NCBI RefSeq assembly: GCF_027943255.1
Contig: NC_072895.1
Span: 41,204,001 to 41,268,000 of the forward strand
From: Anastrepha obliqua
Lineage: Eukaryota; Arthropoda; Insecta; Diptera; Tephritidae
Direction of reading: 5' to 3'
Length of the DNA stretch: 64,000 nucleotides
Part shown: piece after piece, positions 1 to 12,113 of the stretch
Layout of the letters: each line of letters opens with the position of its first letter
How positions within the stretch are numbered: the first letter of the stretch is position 1
Made by a program: the position numbers and the translations under genes
Notes under the pieces: generated by a model
What the model was told of the DNA's origin: nothing
Database searches by the model: none
Seen by the model: the letters and a program-made list of their open reading frames with translations, nothing else

Positions 1-870
1 GTCCAGATATTGGATTTCTGGCCTGGCAGGGCAATGACGAAGCCTCTTAATCATATGTGTCAACAGTGATGTGAGTGCCGATACGCGAGTGTGCCGACTG
101 TTTGTTTGATGACAGGAGGCACTTCGCGTACCGGTGTCGCAATAAGAGGAACTTGTCGCACCCGGCTCGCTGATATTAGCAAATCCTACTGGTGTTAAGA
201 AGTATTTATTGCCGCAAACGTTAAGGAATACAAAGCTTTAAGTGAATGTTTACCGGAGTATGTTAGAGAGTACAAGTCACCTTAGCCATTTGCTTCCCTC
301 GAAGCTCTTATACGAGTGCGCCTGCATGCGAATATAATTGCCTTTGTTATTAACGCCGGCTGGTAATGTATTTATTTAGCCATTTTGTGCTAATAAGATT
401 AGCAAACACAAACCACTCACCCTCAAAACAGCACCCAGAACCTAAGCAAACTTTCTGCAAGTTCTGCTGCTGGCGCGCGAAAATGGGCGTTTTCGTTTTA
501 CTTGCGCCTGCTTTTGCCTTTTCCCTTATTTCTTTTTTCTTTTTTGTTTTATTCTATTATTGTTTTCGTTTTTATTTTTTCACTTTTAAGATAATTTTAT
601 TTATTTACAGCAACTTGTTGCAGAAGTGGCAACAAAGTGGTTGAAGTTGCTCTATTGCCTTTTATAGTCAATTACGCGGATTAAGTTGCATTTGTTTTAG
701 ACTTGTGGTTGAGCTTCCTTTCTTACGCTTCTTCTTCTGTTGTTGCTAAGCTATGTATCAACTGCAGCTGTTGCATATACAAATAAAGAAAGTTGCCTTG
801 AGACGTGCATTTAAAACTCACAAACAAGGAGCATAATAAGTGTTGGTGTATCAATACATACATATGCATG
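1..870. other. No gene seen; AT-rich with a pyrimidine tract
   Basis: No reading frame here looks coding. Positions about 500-610 form a T-rich stretch that opens a short meaningless frame. Simple CATACATATGCATG-type sequence sits just before the element that starts at 871. Confidence 0.5.
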
Positions 871-1471
871 TACAGGGTCCGCCTTATAACTTTACGGAAT
901 TAAAAATGCTATAAAAAAGAAGCTACTCAATATTTTTCCAAACTTTTTTTTTTATTTTGAAGTGCAATCCTTCCGGTTAATGATGGAACACAACCCATCC
1001 GATCGGTCCAATTTTTCAACACATTTTCGATTGTATGCGGCTGTATTTCAGCTATGACATCGCGTATGTTGGTCTTCAGTGCATCAATTGTTGCTGGTTT
1101 GTTGGCACAACACTGGTCTTTGACGGCACCCCAAAGATACTAATCCAACGGCGTCAAATCGCAGCTCCAAGGCGGCCAAACGATATTAGACCCAGTTTTT
1201 ACTTACTCTCTCTTTACTCTTACTTTTTTCGCAAAGTAACGCACATACGCTTCATTCGGTGCTTTTCTTCTTCCCATTGCCGTACGTAATTTTCGTACAC
1301 ATTCTGCAACATTACCATGATTTTCAAAGTAATGTCGCAATATTTCCCAGCGTTCTTTGAGCGTATACACAACCATTTTCGTTCAGCGGAAGAATAAAAC
1401 TAATTTTCTGTCAAATCAGATGACAAATAATACCTAGTTCAAATCCATAACGATAGATGGCGGGCCCTGTA
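871..1471 (-). mobile_element. Internally deleted DD41D mariner-like element
   Basis: The left end reads TACAGGGTCCGCC and the right end is its near-perfect complement GGCGGGCCCTGTA, so the element is bounded by inverted repeats with TA at both edges. On the minus strand the right part gives a transposase N-terminus (MVVYTLKERWEILRHYF, then a helix-turn-helix-like stretch). The left part gives the C-terminal catalytic segment, with WPPWSCDLTPLD followed by WGAVKDQCCANKPATI. The middle, including the first two catalytic aspartates, is missing, so the copy cannot encode a working transposase. The SCDLTPLD block is typical of the Tc1/mariner branch with DD41D spacing ('rosa' type, first described in Ceratitis); this assignment is from memory of the family. 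Confidence 0.8.
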
Positions 1472-2088
1472 TATTTGGCTGCTCTTTTATTAGTTAGTGT
1501 TACCGGAGTAAAGCAATAAAAAGGCCAATATATAAGGATATATTATATTAGGGCGGGGCAATTTGTATGGCACAATTTCTTTTGACCCCGTTTCTAGCAA
1601 ATTTGTATTAGACACAAACTTTTAAGAAAAAAGGATTAATTAGAGCGTAGCTCAAAAACTATTTCAAGTCCGTCTAAATTAAAAAAAAAAAAACTACCTT
1701 TAATTGGTATGGAAATAGGAAGAAAGTAATGGCAATGAAGATAGAAAATGTAAAAATACACCTCTTTTTGGCAGTACGAGTAAAAAACATCTAAAACCAA
1801 AATAATGGTAAATAAGTTATTATTTGTAAAAAAAAATATATGATAAGAAATAAAATCTGAATAAAAATGTTTGAGATTTCTTAAGATTTAGTAATTTTTG
1901 GTTTTTTTTCTAAATTTTATCTGATTTATAAAAAAATTATAAAAAATGACACGATTCCTATTAAAATATTAAAAAAAGATACATATATTCTTTGTAGCTC
2001 CAATTAACCGATAGCGAAAAAAACCTAGTTCCCAAAAATCCCCAAATACAAATTTGTTTTGAATAAATTATATACTTACTTACTTTTA

Positions 2089-2353
2089 TATATTTTTGGC
2101 GCTTATACCCCTTAATGGGTGCTTGGGCGATACCCTTCTTCTATTTGAGGTACTCGTCTAGGTATTTTTCGACAAATGGAGGGAGCTACGGTTTTATACC
2201 GCTTGCAAAGATATGTTTTTCGTAACTGAAATACACTCGAAGGTTTGCTAGTGCCTACCTAGGGGCGACCACTATTAGAAATAATCAAAGAGATTCGAAA
2301 CTACGCACTGCCATATGACAGTCACGCGCCAACCCATTCGGCTACGGCGGCCG
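2089..2353 (-). repeat. tRNA-derived SINE, copy 1 (minus)
   Basis: Reverse complement of the SINE described at 15818. The head at the right end has CCGCCGTAGCCGAATGGG (A box), then body landmarks matching GGCGACC, AAACCTTCGAGTGTATTTC, and CCTCCATTTGTCGAA. The tail at the left end reads GGCGCTTATACCCC. Point changes throughout show it is old. It is nested inside the DNA transposon 1548-3472. TTTTATA next to both ends may be a duplication but is too AT-rich to trust. Confidence 0.85.
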
Positions 2354-2756
2354 CTTTTTATAAATTAATAATACTTTAAAACCATTCATAAAAAAATTCT
2401 ATATACAATACTATTTTTTAATATGTGTTTATAACTATGAAAGTGGTCCATGCCATATATTATATTTCTTGTTTGGAGATGTTTAATGAATTGCATTTGA
2501 GCAAATTAAAAAATATTTCTACACTATACGACCTTTTGATTTACAATTTTATTAGTCTTGATTAACCGAAATTTATTATGAATAAGAAATATTGTGTGAA
2601 TTTCATACGAAAATGTTGTTTTTAAAGTTGGAATCTACTTCGATTATTTTCAAAATTAACTGAATGCCCCATAAATGATTTAAGCATATAAAGAAATATA
2701 GTTCTATTTCAAGGAATAACATTAATGAACTTTTATTTATTATTAAAGTAATCTGC

Positions 2757-3190
2757 TTTTATTATTTCGAGTTTTACAGAATCCTAAATATTCCTGAAAC
2801 AATGGAGGGAAACCGCGTTACTGGTGTAGTGGTGTTTTATAATGGAAGTAGCTTAACATTTCCATATATTTTTGGTCTTCAACTTTTAGGTGAAAAATCC
2901 AAAATGCGGTGTTTAGAACCATCTGAAAAAATTGTACAGAACATTTTATAAGGACCATTTTTCAAGAATCTCATCCATTGTGTTTGCAACGCAGAGATAG
3001 ATTGGCTTACAGTATTTTTTACTCTTCTTGTGGTTGACTCTTTAGTGATTTCATTGAAGTAAAATCCGGCTGCGATATTCATTTTATCGAAATTGTATAT
3101 CTTCTTCTATACTTTTTTATCAATTCATGATAATGCTAAGGGTTGTGTAAGTAATTTTCTTTTTTTTAATCATTTCTATCAATCCAAAAT
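2757..3190 (-). pseudogene. Transposase C-terminal remnant, GQNRN-type family
   Basis: The open stretch at 2879-3082 reads NIAAGFYFNEITKESTTRRV and continues with many basic and aromatic residues. Alignment by eye with the copy at 58.4 kb shows the same order (…FDK-N-AAGFYFNEIT…KNGPYKM…). Upstream, QFDKMN and an IKKKKI segment match the other copy but in shifted frames. No start codon or catalytic core is readable here. It is a dead fragment inside the element bounded at 1548 and 3472. Confidence 0.5.
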
Positions 3191-3472
3191 CATGGTCATT
3201 CAGTAGAAAGGAATTATAACTATTTGTGGATTGTGATTTATTGGCTTATTATGTAGTTGGCTTAGACCACTTTCATAATTAACACTAAATAAATTCCATA
3301 TAGGGTTGAAATTACTATCACTAAATAGCTAAAATAACTGTTAAACTCCTTTTTTTTGACTTAGACCACTTTGATAATTATGGGCACAAACTAAGTTCGT
3401 ATGAATTAAAGATGACTTATTTTAAAATTTGTTACGAAAGATAAAAAAATAAAATTCACCGACCCGCTCTAA

Positions 3473-4460
3473 TGTATTTATAAACTTACATACTTATATT
3501 AAAATATACGTATATGTAAATTGAAGCACAAACTCCTCTTTAAAGTGTTAAATTTCATTAAGTTGATTGCAAAATGGTTGCATGTTGTGAAATATAATTT
3601 TATGAAATGATTAAAATAATGCGACAACTTTACGGCCTGACCACTTCCGTGACTTTTTGACTGTCAAATATTTTGCCTACTTAATAACGTGAACAACGAC
3701 GATTCGACTATGTACACTTATTCGCTGATGCTAACTTTCAACTTTTGCTCTATAAGTTCCTTTCTGCCACAATCTCTGCTACTTGAAGTTTCTATCTTCC
3801 TTTGATCACTTCCTTCGTTCTCCCGCTGGTCGCCAACTGCACCTTTACATATGTATGTATAAGTATATACCTGAGGCATGTACAGCCTTTTTGTCATGTA
3901 ATGCGTCTGGCAGCCAGTTTTTATGCTTCCTTCCATGTTTCTTTGACACTTTCTAGTTTTAAGTCTAAGTAATTGATTAACTGCGAGTTAGAGTTTACTA
4001 ACAGAATTTTGTGGAGTCCCATTAGCCAAATCTTTGCCACTCAATTTCTTCTTATGCCCTTAGTTGTTAGATAAACACTGATCATTAATATTTTCTCATG
4101 TGTCATTTAACCGGCAAGGAATTTTCCAAGCAAGGGCGGATCAATAAAAAAATAGTAATTAGCGTGTATACTTCTTCATGGCAGAAATGCACTGCCATTT
4201 GCACTTTTGGTGTCCGCTATCTGAAATTTTAATTTAAGGAAATTTTCACTCGTGCACTATTTTTGAGCCGAAATGACCAATTTGCACAGTTTCATAGTTT
4301 TGCACTAAAATATGTGCATATAAAGCCGATTGCCGCAAGATGATTGAAGGCACACATCTGCGCACAATTCAAAATTTAGGAGGACTGTTTGGCAATTATT
4401 GGGTTGGGTTACTGAACACGAGTGAAATGAAATAGCGAACTATCTAACTAAAAAAGGGCA
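3473..4460. other. No gene seen
   Basis: AT-rich sequence with scattered CATACATATGTATG-like repeats near 3850. The short minus frame at 3718-3936 has no recognisable motif or codon pattern. Confidence 0.45.
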
Positions 4461-4464
4461 AACA

Positions 4465-4870
4465 TGCGTGTTATTGTTCCTGAGCCTTTCTGTGGACTTA
4501 CAAAGGGCCACATTAGAGAATCGACCGGACAGAGGAATTTCTGATAAGCTTCTTTCCCTCAGTAGGTAAATTTACGACTTTTAATTGGTTACTTTTCAGG
4601 CCACTGTAGGCTGAGATATCACTTGAATAAAATCGGTCTCTCTGATACCGGTATATCCTTGCGATTTTGTGAAATAGACGTTAGGAATTCAGAACACATT
4701 CTTTGTAAATGAACGGCACTAAGCAGAAAAAGGCTACACCACCTTGGTGTGACTGCCGGGCATCCATATGAATGTGGTAAAATATTCCATAGAGTATTTC
4801 CACAGGCTTTCCACAATACATATCTTTTGGTCGCAGTGGGCAATAGGCTAATAATAAAAATAATAATCGG
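4465..4870 (+). pseudogene. LINE ORF2 C-terminus (zinc knuckle)
   Basis: Plus-strand reading in broken frames gives EPFCGLTKGHIR, then LIGYFSGHCRLRYHLNKIGL, then RFCEIDVRNSEHILCK followed by a stop and TALSRKRLHHLG. The GHCRLRYHL block and the Cys-His-Cys knuckle (C-x2-C…H-x3/4-C) are the usual tail of RNase H-bearing non-LTR elements (I/R1 group). Only this tail remains; reverse transcriptase and RNase H are absent. Frame changes and a stop at the last knuckle residue show it is dead. Confidence 0.75.
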
Positions 4871-6950
4871 TATTTAATCGTTATCCAATAAAGTCAGACA
4901 CTGGATTAACCGGATGAGCTACTACTACAAAGCCGGCCGAGGTAGGCACTTGAATAAATTTGAAAATGGAACCATAAATAATGGAAATGTTTGCCTTTAA
5001 GAATAAATCAAGTTATGTTTTTTTGTTAATGTTTTTGAATTTATAAAAAGAAATTCACCCTCTACTGACCTACTCTTATATGTAATTCGCCCTTTACAGG
5101 GGCGTTAGAGAGTTAGAAAGGTTGAATTTGCAAATCTTAAAGTCTCCAATTCAAAATAGAATAACTTTTTTTATATTAATTGCAAAAATATTTAAAAAAA
5201 TGGACCTTAAAGCTAAAGAGTAGTACTTTGCGATACCGTTGTGGAAAATTAAAAAAAAAACTTTACTTTTGCTCAAAAAAAAATTAAAAAATGGCCAAAA
5301 TCTGCAATTTTTCACTATTTAACCACTATTTAACTATTTGCCAAAAATCCTGACGTGCTGGAGCATTTTCAAGGTCATATTCGTTTTCAGCGTAAAAAAA
5401 CCTTCAGATCACACCGATAGCGGTTTTAGAAACTCTAAAAAAGCGAGATTTTGCAGGCCTGTGTAATTTGCCCCAGAATCCAAATTCACTCACCATAAAG
5501 GAGTCAAGCAATATATTTCATGCAATATATGGGGTGCCCCTAATAAAAGTTTATTTTTAAATTATAGACTGTAGTTTCACTGAAAGCCTCACCCATCTTG
5601 AGTACTGAACCCTTGTGCATTACTGATAAAGAGAGTTATCTAGAATTGTATGAGCGATGTAGTGCTCAAAGAATGCATTTTGTCAAAAAAAGTTTTGGTC
5701 TGAGTTGAGGCACCCTTTATTCAAGTTTGAGACTGGTTTGCTGGTAAACAATACAAATGAGTGTAATTTTATTCAAGAATATCGTCTCGCCTTCGATCTT
5801 AATAACTTAAAAATTCACGTCCCAGTCCGATAAAAAGTTTTCATAGGGTACCACACAGAGTATTTACTTACAGTATCCAATGGACTAATACAAAGCGAGA
5901 TCCTTGTTCAGCTTGGGCTTCTGAATAGCTTGAATTTGGCGTTGGGTCGAATATCTGAGTGTGCGCATTTTCATCTCAATGGTTATGCAAAAATTCTAAA
6001 CTCCAACATCTGGAGGAAGCAGATGTTATAATTTTCGCAGATTGCATATAATTTTCGTTAAGCCATTGCATTTATAAATATTGGTAGAGATTTAGAAGTC
6101 GCTGCTTTATTGGCAATTTTATTGCTTTAAAAATTGGGCTGAAACTGCCTCTTCCATCAACAGTAATAGCTATAGAGGTATAATTACCTTTTTCATATAT
6201 ACCAAAATCGAAGACTTGCCCCTAAATGACATACCAGGCCTAGATGTTGACTAAGTAATAATCTATATTTTGGGCAATGCCAATTGTCCGTCTGGGAATT
6301 CAATATCACCCCTTTTAAATTTTTTTTAATCCGATCTCGTAAAATACAAGGGTTGAAATTTTACGTTACTGGGTTTTTATAGAAGTATGAACTAAATTTA
6401 TTTTTTTTTTTAAATTAGTGGTGTGTTTATGATTTTGCAACGGAGTGTATATGCGAAGAAATCTTAGATGCACAAATTAATAGTGGTTAGCGCAAGTTTA
6501 TTAGATATCAAGGCGAGGCGATTGGACGCTTGGAGCTGCCACTTGACTCTTTTAAATTTTGAAATATTGATGACAAGGGAATATCGGTATTAAGTGGACC
6601 ATTAAAGATAATTTACTTGCCTCCAGCGGGTCAGGGAAAAGGGTACACCCATGGTGAGGTATGTCTGTCGTAAGAGTCGACTAAAATCTGGCAGAAGATG
6701 CAGCAGCTCAGCTCAAAAGGCCTCATATATCGCGAGGATCTTCAGCAGCAGGATTGTAAGGGTTTATCAGGATCGATACCAGTAAGATCCTGATTAAGAT
6801 GTACTGGAAAATGAGTCGGATCTAACAGCGTAAGGGTTGGTGAAAGTATCATAGTATTCTATCACCTCAGTAAGGAGGGTGACATCTCACCTATTGCTTC
6901 AACCGCCTTCATCTCGTTAAACCTTAGCAGGTCTTCAAGTACGTGTGATG
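4871..6950. other. No gene seen; possibly LINE 3' flank and decayed repeats
   Basis: TGTAATTCGCCC near 5082 and TGTAATTTGCCCC near 5463 form a weak direct repeat around AT-rich DNA and may mark a decayed element. Beyond 6600 the sequence is less AT-rich and may be 5' leader of the gag-like frame at 7115. Nothing here can be translated into a recognised protein. Confidence 0.35.
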
Positions 6951-7114
6951 CTACGTCATTATTGAGTCTGTGGTACAGGTTCAGTGGAGAAACATTTAAT
7001 TTGTGTCTGCTGCTGGCTCTCAACACAAGCTTCCATAAGGACTCGTGTCAACCTATGCGACAACTGTACATCAAGCGGTGATAGAGGTTTGAAGCGGAGA
7101 CCCGAGAAACAAGA

Positions 7115-7543
7115 ATGGAATCTAAACAGAAACAACAAAAACAAGAAAAGGCAGACAAAAAAAAAGGTGGGCAAAAAAAGCATGTTCAAAAGAAGCAACG
7201 GAGTTCAGCGATCTTCGGTCCTAAGAAAGCATAAACCTTCAAAAAAAAAACAAAGGAGACGACGGAGGCTCCCGAAGAATGGCTCAGCAAGTCAGCAGAA
7301 GAGACTAAAATAGATATACCAAAGCAGCCAACACAGTCGTGTTCTCGCGTTACTCCAAAGCAAGAGTGCATACAAGAAACGAGAACCGGCGAAGAAAAAT
7401 TCCTTATAAAATGTAGAAGGGCGATACATAAAATGAAGCTTGTTTCATTCAGCATGGACATAAAGGACGGAGTTTCGGAACTAGAGGAATTGTTTGACGT
7501 AATTGGCAGCTACCGACGAAACTGGATGACTTTAGGAAAATAA
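7115..7543 (+). pseudogene. Gag-like LINE ORF1, one in-frame stop
   Basis: From ATG at 7115 to TAA at 7541 one frame runs 143 codons, broken only by TAA at 7232 (codon 40). The N-terminus is extremely rich in lysine and glutamine (KQKQQKQEKADKKK), followed by a Pro/Thr/Glu-rich linker. It ends in a predicted helical segment FLIKCRRAIHKMKL…DGVSELEELFDVIGSYRRNW. This organisation, a basic head with a C-terminal heptad-like helix, resembles ORF1 proteins of R1/LOA-type non-LTR elements, but I see no CCHC knuckles in this piece. It may instead be the N-terminal half of an unknown host-derived gene. Overlapping frames on both strands in this A-rich tract are shadows. Confidence 0.4.
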
Positions 7544-8616
7544 ATAAAAAATGAGGAAGGTATTTTAAGATTCCGTGGAATACGTATTCTTCTTATACTA
7601 AATCCTTTTCAGTTTTATTTTCTCTTTAAAAACTAGTTCGTATGTAAACCACCCTTTATATTTGCATTCATACAAATGTCAATTCGGACAAGCATTCATT
7701 TACGAAAGTCATTATCTTCATCCTTTACAATCCCCGCTGGCTAGCAACATACTTGAATATCTCTGGCGTCAAATGCAATTACATGCGTCATTTGAGAGCA
7801 GCCAGCTTCTGTAGCAGCTGCCAATCGACGTCTATATGTCGTCAGTCCACATTCTGTTATGTCACTAATAAAGCACTCACATGCTCGTATATGTGTAAGT
7901 GTATGTATGCAGGGTCAAGTCTCAAAGTGACATATGTGCCCTATACACATACAGCTGTTTATCTACATACATACATACAAATATAATGAAGTGTATGGTA
8001 TGGCTGTAGGTAGTAGTGAAAGGAAGAAAGAGACGAAGGGAAAGGCTTTACGCATTTACAAGATGATTAGCTGCAGAGTGACTGAATGGACTAACGGAAT
8101 TGTAAATTGAAATGATCGCAGAGACACAAATATGTACAACAAAAAAGGCGTATGAAATGTAACATAAGCATGTGGATGGGCAGTTGTGCTGTCAGTTGGA
8201 AGAGCTTTTAAGATAAATGGTGATAAATGATAGATTTGAAGGATAATTTTTCTTGTTTCTATATTGTTTTTTTTCTTCTTTCTTTATGTTAATAAGTCAA
8301 AATGCTTTAATTTAGTTGTACATGTAGTCCACTCTGTTTTGATTTATGTGTGAAAATTGTACAATTTCGTTATCTTGAAATAGTCCTGTAGAAATATATA
8401 AAAAAATGGGAGTTTTGTTATGAGGGGCGGAACATTAATTAAAAAAAAAAGAAACTTAAACCAACTTAAATACTGAAAGAGCAAACAAGTGGAGTTAAGC
8501 AGAAGCATATCCAGGGTTCCTACATTCCTGTACTAACATCTACTATATATACCTACTTATATCAATATTTCAAAAACTAGATATTCATATAGTAATTCGT
8601 GAATTTTTTTATACCT
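7544..8616. other. No gene seen; simple repeats
   Basis: ACATACATACATACA-type repeats lie near 7960-7985. The remaining sequence is AT-rich and unassigned. Confidence 0.45.
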
Positions 8617-8999
8617 TAACATAGTGTTGGACACCACGTGCATGCAGTGAGACGTGGAATCACTTCGAGTGATTTTTGCGTCAGCTGTATGGAGAATGAG
8701 GTGGAACCATCTCAGCACCTTCTCCTTAGCTGCTCTGCTTTCGTGGAACTAAGATTTAGGCATATTGGTTCTCATTTCTTTCCTACGCCTGCTGATATCG
8801 TAAGCCTTGATATCAAAAATCTGATGCGTTTGTAACCCACAAAAACTGAACCCCCCTCTTTCACCCGATTCTCTCTTCCACTCCATCCTTTCGGCCTATC
8901 GCTTTGCTTCACCTTATTTCCCTTGCACTGGTATCACAAAGGATGAATTTGAATTCTTCATCCAAATATGCCCACTCTCTGGGCAACCATTCCAACCTA
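8617..8999 (+). pseudogene. LINE 3' end: zinc knuckle plus 3' UTR
   Basis: From 8638 the plus strand reads VHAVRRGITSSDFCVSCMEN then EVEPSQHLLLSCSAFVELRF, giving the C-x2-C…H-x4-C knuckle of a non-LTR ORF2 tail, ending at TAA near 8833. Upstream GHH-HAVR corresponds to the GHH/GHC block of the family. Downstream, 8925-8999 has TATCACAAAGGATG…CATTCCAACCTAACC, a 3' UTR style common after such LINEs in flies. The 5' part is lost. Confidence 0.75.
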
Positions 9000-9228
9000 A
9001 CCAAACATACTGAAAATAGGTGAACGGTTCGCTGCTCCAATTTGCAATGCCCGTCTTGACGTTGTTCTATAAATAGAGGGACCTCACAGCTTTCTGCTAA
9101 TCCTTGGTAACACATAGTTTTATGAAAAATTAGATTCTTATGAGATTTTTCTGACAGCAATAAGCTCGTATGCACTACTTTTCCATACAATTTTTTCAAT
9201 TACGTTTTTTTTCTAAAGTTTTATTGCT

Positions 9229-9560
9229 TATTCCTAAGATTAGGTATGTTTATCTTGGGTTGAGTGGTTGTCATCTGGCACATTTAGGCCTGAATAGTCC
9301 GATTGTGACACCACTGGAGCTCTTCCTTCACCCTTCTGAGTCTTCTCTGAACTAACCTGCAGATTTAATAAATTTGGTTAATTTCGGGAACTCTATTTGA
9401 GACACCGCTTCAAGAAAGGCGAATGCAAGCATGGAAAGTTTTTTTCTGTATAGAGCAATGCAGGTACACAAGAGGTCTTCCACGGTTTCCTCTTCTTCAA
9501 TATGTTGACAGTTTCGACAAAACTTATTATGTGGCTTGTCTTCCAATAAGACAATGTCCT
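9229..9560 (-). pseudogene. LINE 3' end, facing the copy at 8617
   Basis: The minus strand at 9352-9546 reads KPHNKFCRNCQHIEEEETVE then DLLCTCIALYRKKLSMLAF. The two knuckle cysteines pairs are kept but the histidine appears replaced by Asp. It continues with PKLTKFIKSAG and stops near 9352. Further down, 9240-9320 read on the minus strand shows GTGTCACAATCGGAC and TCAACCCAAG, a 3' UTR-like tail similar in style to 8925-8999. The two LINE ends converge tail to tail about 240 bp apart. Confidence 0.7.
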
Positions 9561-12113
9561 GTTAGTCTATCAAATTTCTCATATCCTGCCTCCTAAGATT
9601 CAGTAGCGATTTTGTGCGGTCGTAGTTCCATTCTGACCAATTTTGCCTACTTATTTCGCAAAAGGTGATTACCCAAGATACTACGCTTTAAGGAAGTTTT
9701 TTTTTCTGTTGCTTAATTTTTCAAAACAGGTCTGTTTAATCATAAGAAAGAGTACTTTCATAAAAAAATGATTGCGTTTTTGACAACCAGCTAGTAGAAT
9801 AATTTTTAATTTAGCAAGATGCGAATATATTTCAGTTATATTATTTAAAAAAATCATACAATTATTTTGATAATTGCCACTTTCAGCGAAACATGCCCCA
9901 TTTTTTGACTTCTGAGATTATACGCCGTCTAATTCAAAAATGTTTATATCCTACTCTGCGTTAAAGAACTCTAACACGGAGACTTATCGACAAGTTTTGC
10001 CGATTTATTTGTTTCTCGTTTAATTTTAATTATTTCTCAATGAAAATATAGCTCATTCTTTTCCAAAAGTCATTAATATTCAAGTCTCAAACTTTGTACA
10101 AATTAAAAACAACGCAAAAATTCTCATAAAAAGTTCTATTTTTTAGAAATTTTTTTAAAAAGATTTCGGATAAATAGTTTTATAGCCCATTGAATTTTAG
10201 TTCAACAAACTGCAATTTTAAGGTCACTCAGAAATCTCTTTGACTTTTGACAACTTTATTGCGGATATGTTGGGCGTTTTCCTCAATATATAAGTAGTTA
10301 CATTATGACCCCACTTATGCCTATAGGTTATGTTAACTCTCATTTCATTTCTATCAACTCCACTAACATTCTGTATAAAACTCAAACTCACTCAGTAGAA
10401 GACTCATTATTTGCATACATTGGTTTCCTAATGTTAATAATCACCTTTTTACTCTTCTCTGTTTATTTTATGTTATTTTATTTATATTTACTTCTGTTAA
10501 TGTTAGTATTAGTTCCAACTTTGCATAGATAATTACTTATGTTAATGCTAATGTTTATTTTTACTCACATACATATGCACGTACTTCTGTTTATCGTAAT
10601 GTTACATGTACATACATACATCCATAATGGCATTTTCTGAGAGACCTAATTTAAGTTGTTCTTAGTTTTTAAGTGAGAGTTTGTATTTGGATACTGTCAA
10701 ATAAAGTATTTACTTTCTTACAAATGATCTTCCACATCGTTGTTGTAGAAACAAATTTCATGTAATCGTTATGCGGAGAAAGTGTACAAGACCCCTGCAC
10801 AAAAAAAAAACAGAAAAACGAATGCGACTTTTAACCATTTGACCAAAAAGTGTGAAAGTTTATGCAAATTTGTCGAAAATGTAAATAGTAAAATTAATTC
10901 AAAAACACATAAATTATCAAAATTTGGCAATAGCAACTTTGCTGAAGTTATCTCATGCGACGTTTATTCATCTAACGACGATTGCAGCAAAAAACTCTGT
11001 GGAGAACTTATGTACTCGGATAACATTATTTTCTGGTTATAAAGGCAGAAACCACAATAAAAAATTTCGAAAAAAATCGGCTTTGATTAATACAAAATTA
11101 CACGCAGTTGAGTCTCACTTTGAAGTGCTCCCAGTAAAAGGTAAAGCACCGCTCACCCTTACAATGCATTTTAAGATTTATTAGTTGCCCATCTTATTTA
11201 CTGGTAGATGAAGCGATAAGTTCCATTTTCAGCGAGAACCTTTAAGAAAATTGAATTGGAAATGGTCCATGGTAACTGAGTGTCAGGTAAGCGTTAAAAA
11301 TACCAATTGCTTGGAAACAGAATTGCTGCTTCAAATGAATTTTTTTATAATTTTTTACTTCCTTTTCATTAAACAATTTTTTAATAAGATTTTCGGTAAA
11401 TATTTTTAATTCGTTAACCCTTTTGTAACTGAAAGGTATTACTCGCGTTTTATAAATATTGTATAATTTTTAATTATATAAACGGCAGCACTGTGTACAA
11501 GGGTTTCAATGTCTGACTACTCGTAATACTACATTAGGTAACCTAGTTATTTTGGCACTAAGCTTTTCAAATTTTTGTGTCACAACTTAACTTAACTTGT
11601 TTGTTAAAAACGAAGCATTAAACGAAAACTTTTTTTAATTGAAAGTTAAAATTAGTAATCGTGAAGTATTGAGTATTTTTGAGAAGCGAAAACTTCGATT
11701 AGCGAGCATCGATTCTTTGAAGAATCAGGTATTTTTGAAAGTATCGGGTACTTTATTTTGAATCTGACCAGAGTTCGTTTCTTAAAAGGAGTTGGTTTTG
11801 AATGATTCCAATCTCTTTAATTTGAAAATAAAACAACTTAAAAAGTAATCAGTTGAGAATTATTGGTCATCATTACTGGATAGCAGAGTAAATATGCTCA
11901 CATCTCTTTATCACTGACTTCTTTTGAATACTGTGAGTTGGCACTGATTGCTATGAATTCACACTCAATTTTAATTTAATGCCTGTCACTGAGTAATTTT
12001 GAATACTTTTTCTTCAGTACCCAGTATCGACATTTAAAAAAATCAGCTACTGCTAATTTTTTCGAGAATCGAGCACTTACTACTCTATCGACTCTGCGCA
12101 ACAATAGTAAATA
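9561..12113. other. No gene seen; AT-rich
   Basis: Short frames at 10305-10532 and 10782-11184 have low-complexity composition and no motif. 11660-12080 contains scattered GATTC/GAATC and TATCG words (near 11700-11760 and 12000-12070) that might be a decayed hAT-type MITE, but I could not pair the ends. Confidence 0.4.

Larger units (their letters stand above)
1548..3472 (-). mobile_element. Decayed DNA transposon (same family as 58036-59190)
   Basis: The ends TTAGGGCGGGGC (left) and GACCCGCTCTAA (right) are imperfect inverted repeats, 10 of 12 matching. Between about 2757 and 3190 the minus strand encodes a degraded protein with NIAAGFYFNEIT and later FSDGSK. It is clearly paralogous to the minus-strand reading at 58330-58690 (NAAGGFYFNEIT). 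The motif AAAGTGGTC recurs near 2440, 3270 and 3365, so the ends carry subterminal repeats. A SINE lies inside at 2089-2353. No clear target duplication is visible. The superfamily is not certain; the related copy carries a GYSDVCSGQNRN motif. Confidence 0.55.

Noticed and set aside
5082..5475. Direct repeat TGTAATTCGCCC / TGTAATTTGCCCC as possible LTRs
   Set aside because: Similarity does not extend beyond about 13 bases and no retroviral-type protein lies between.
7186..7461. 91-codon minus frame
   Set aside because: Antisense shadow of the lysine-rich gag-like frame at 7115-7543.
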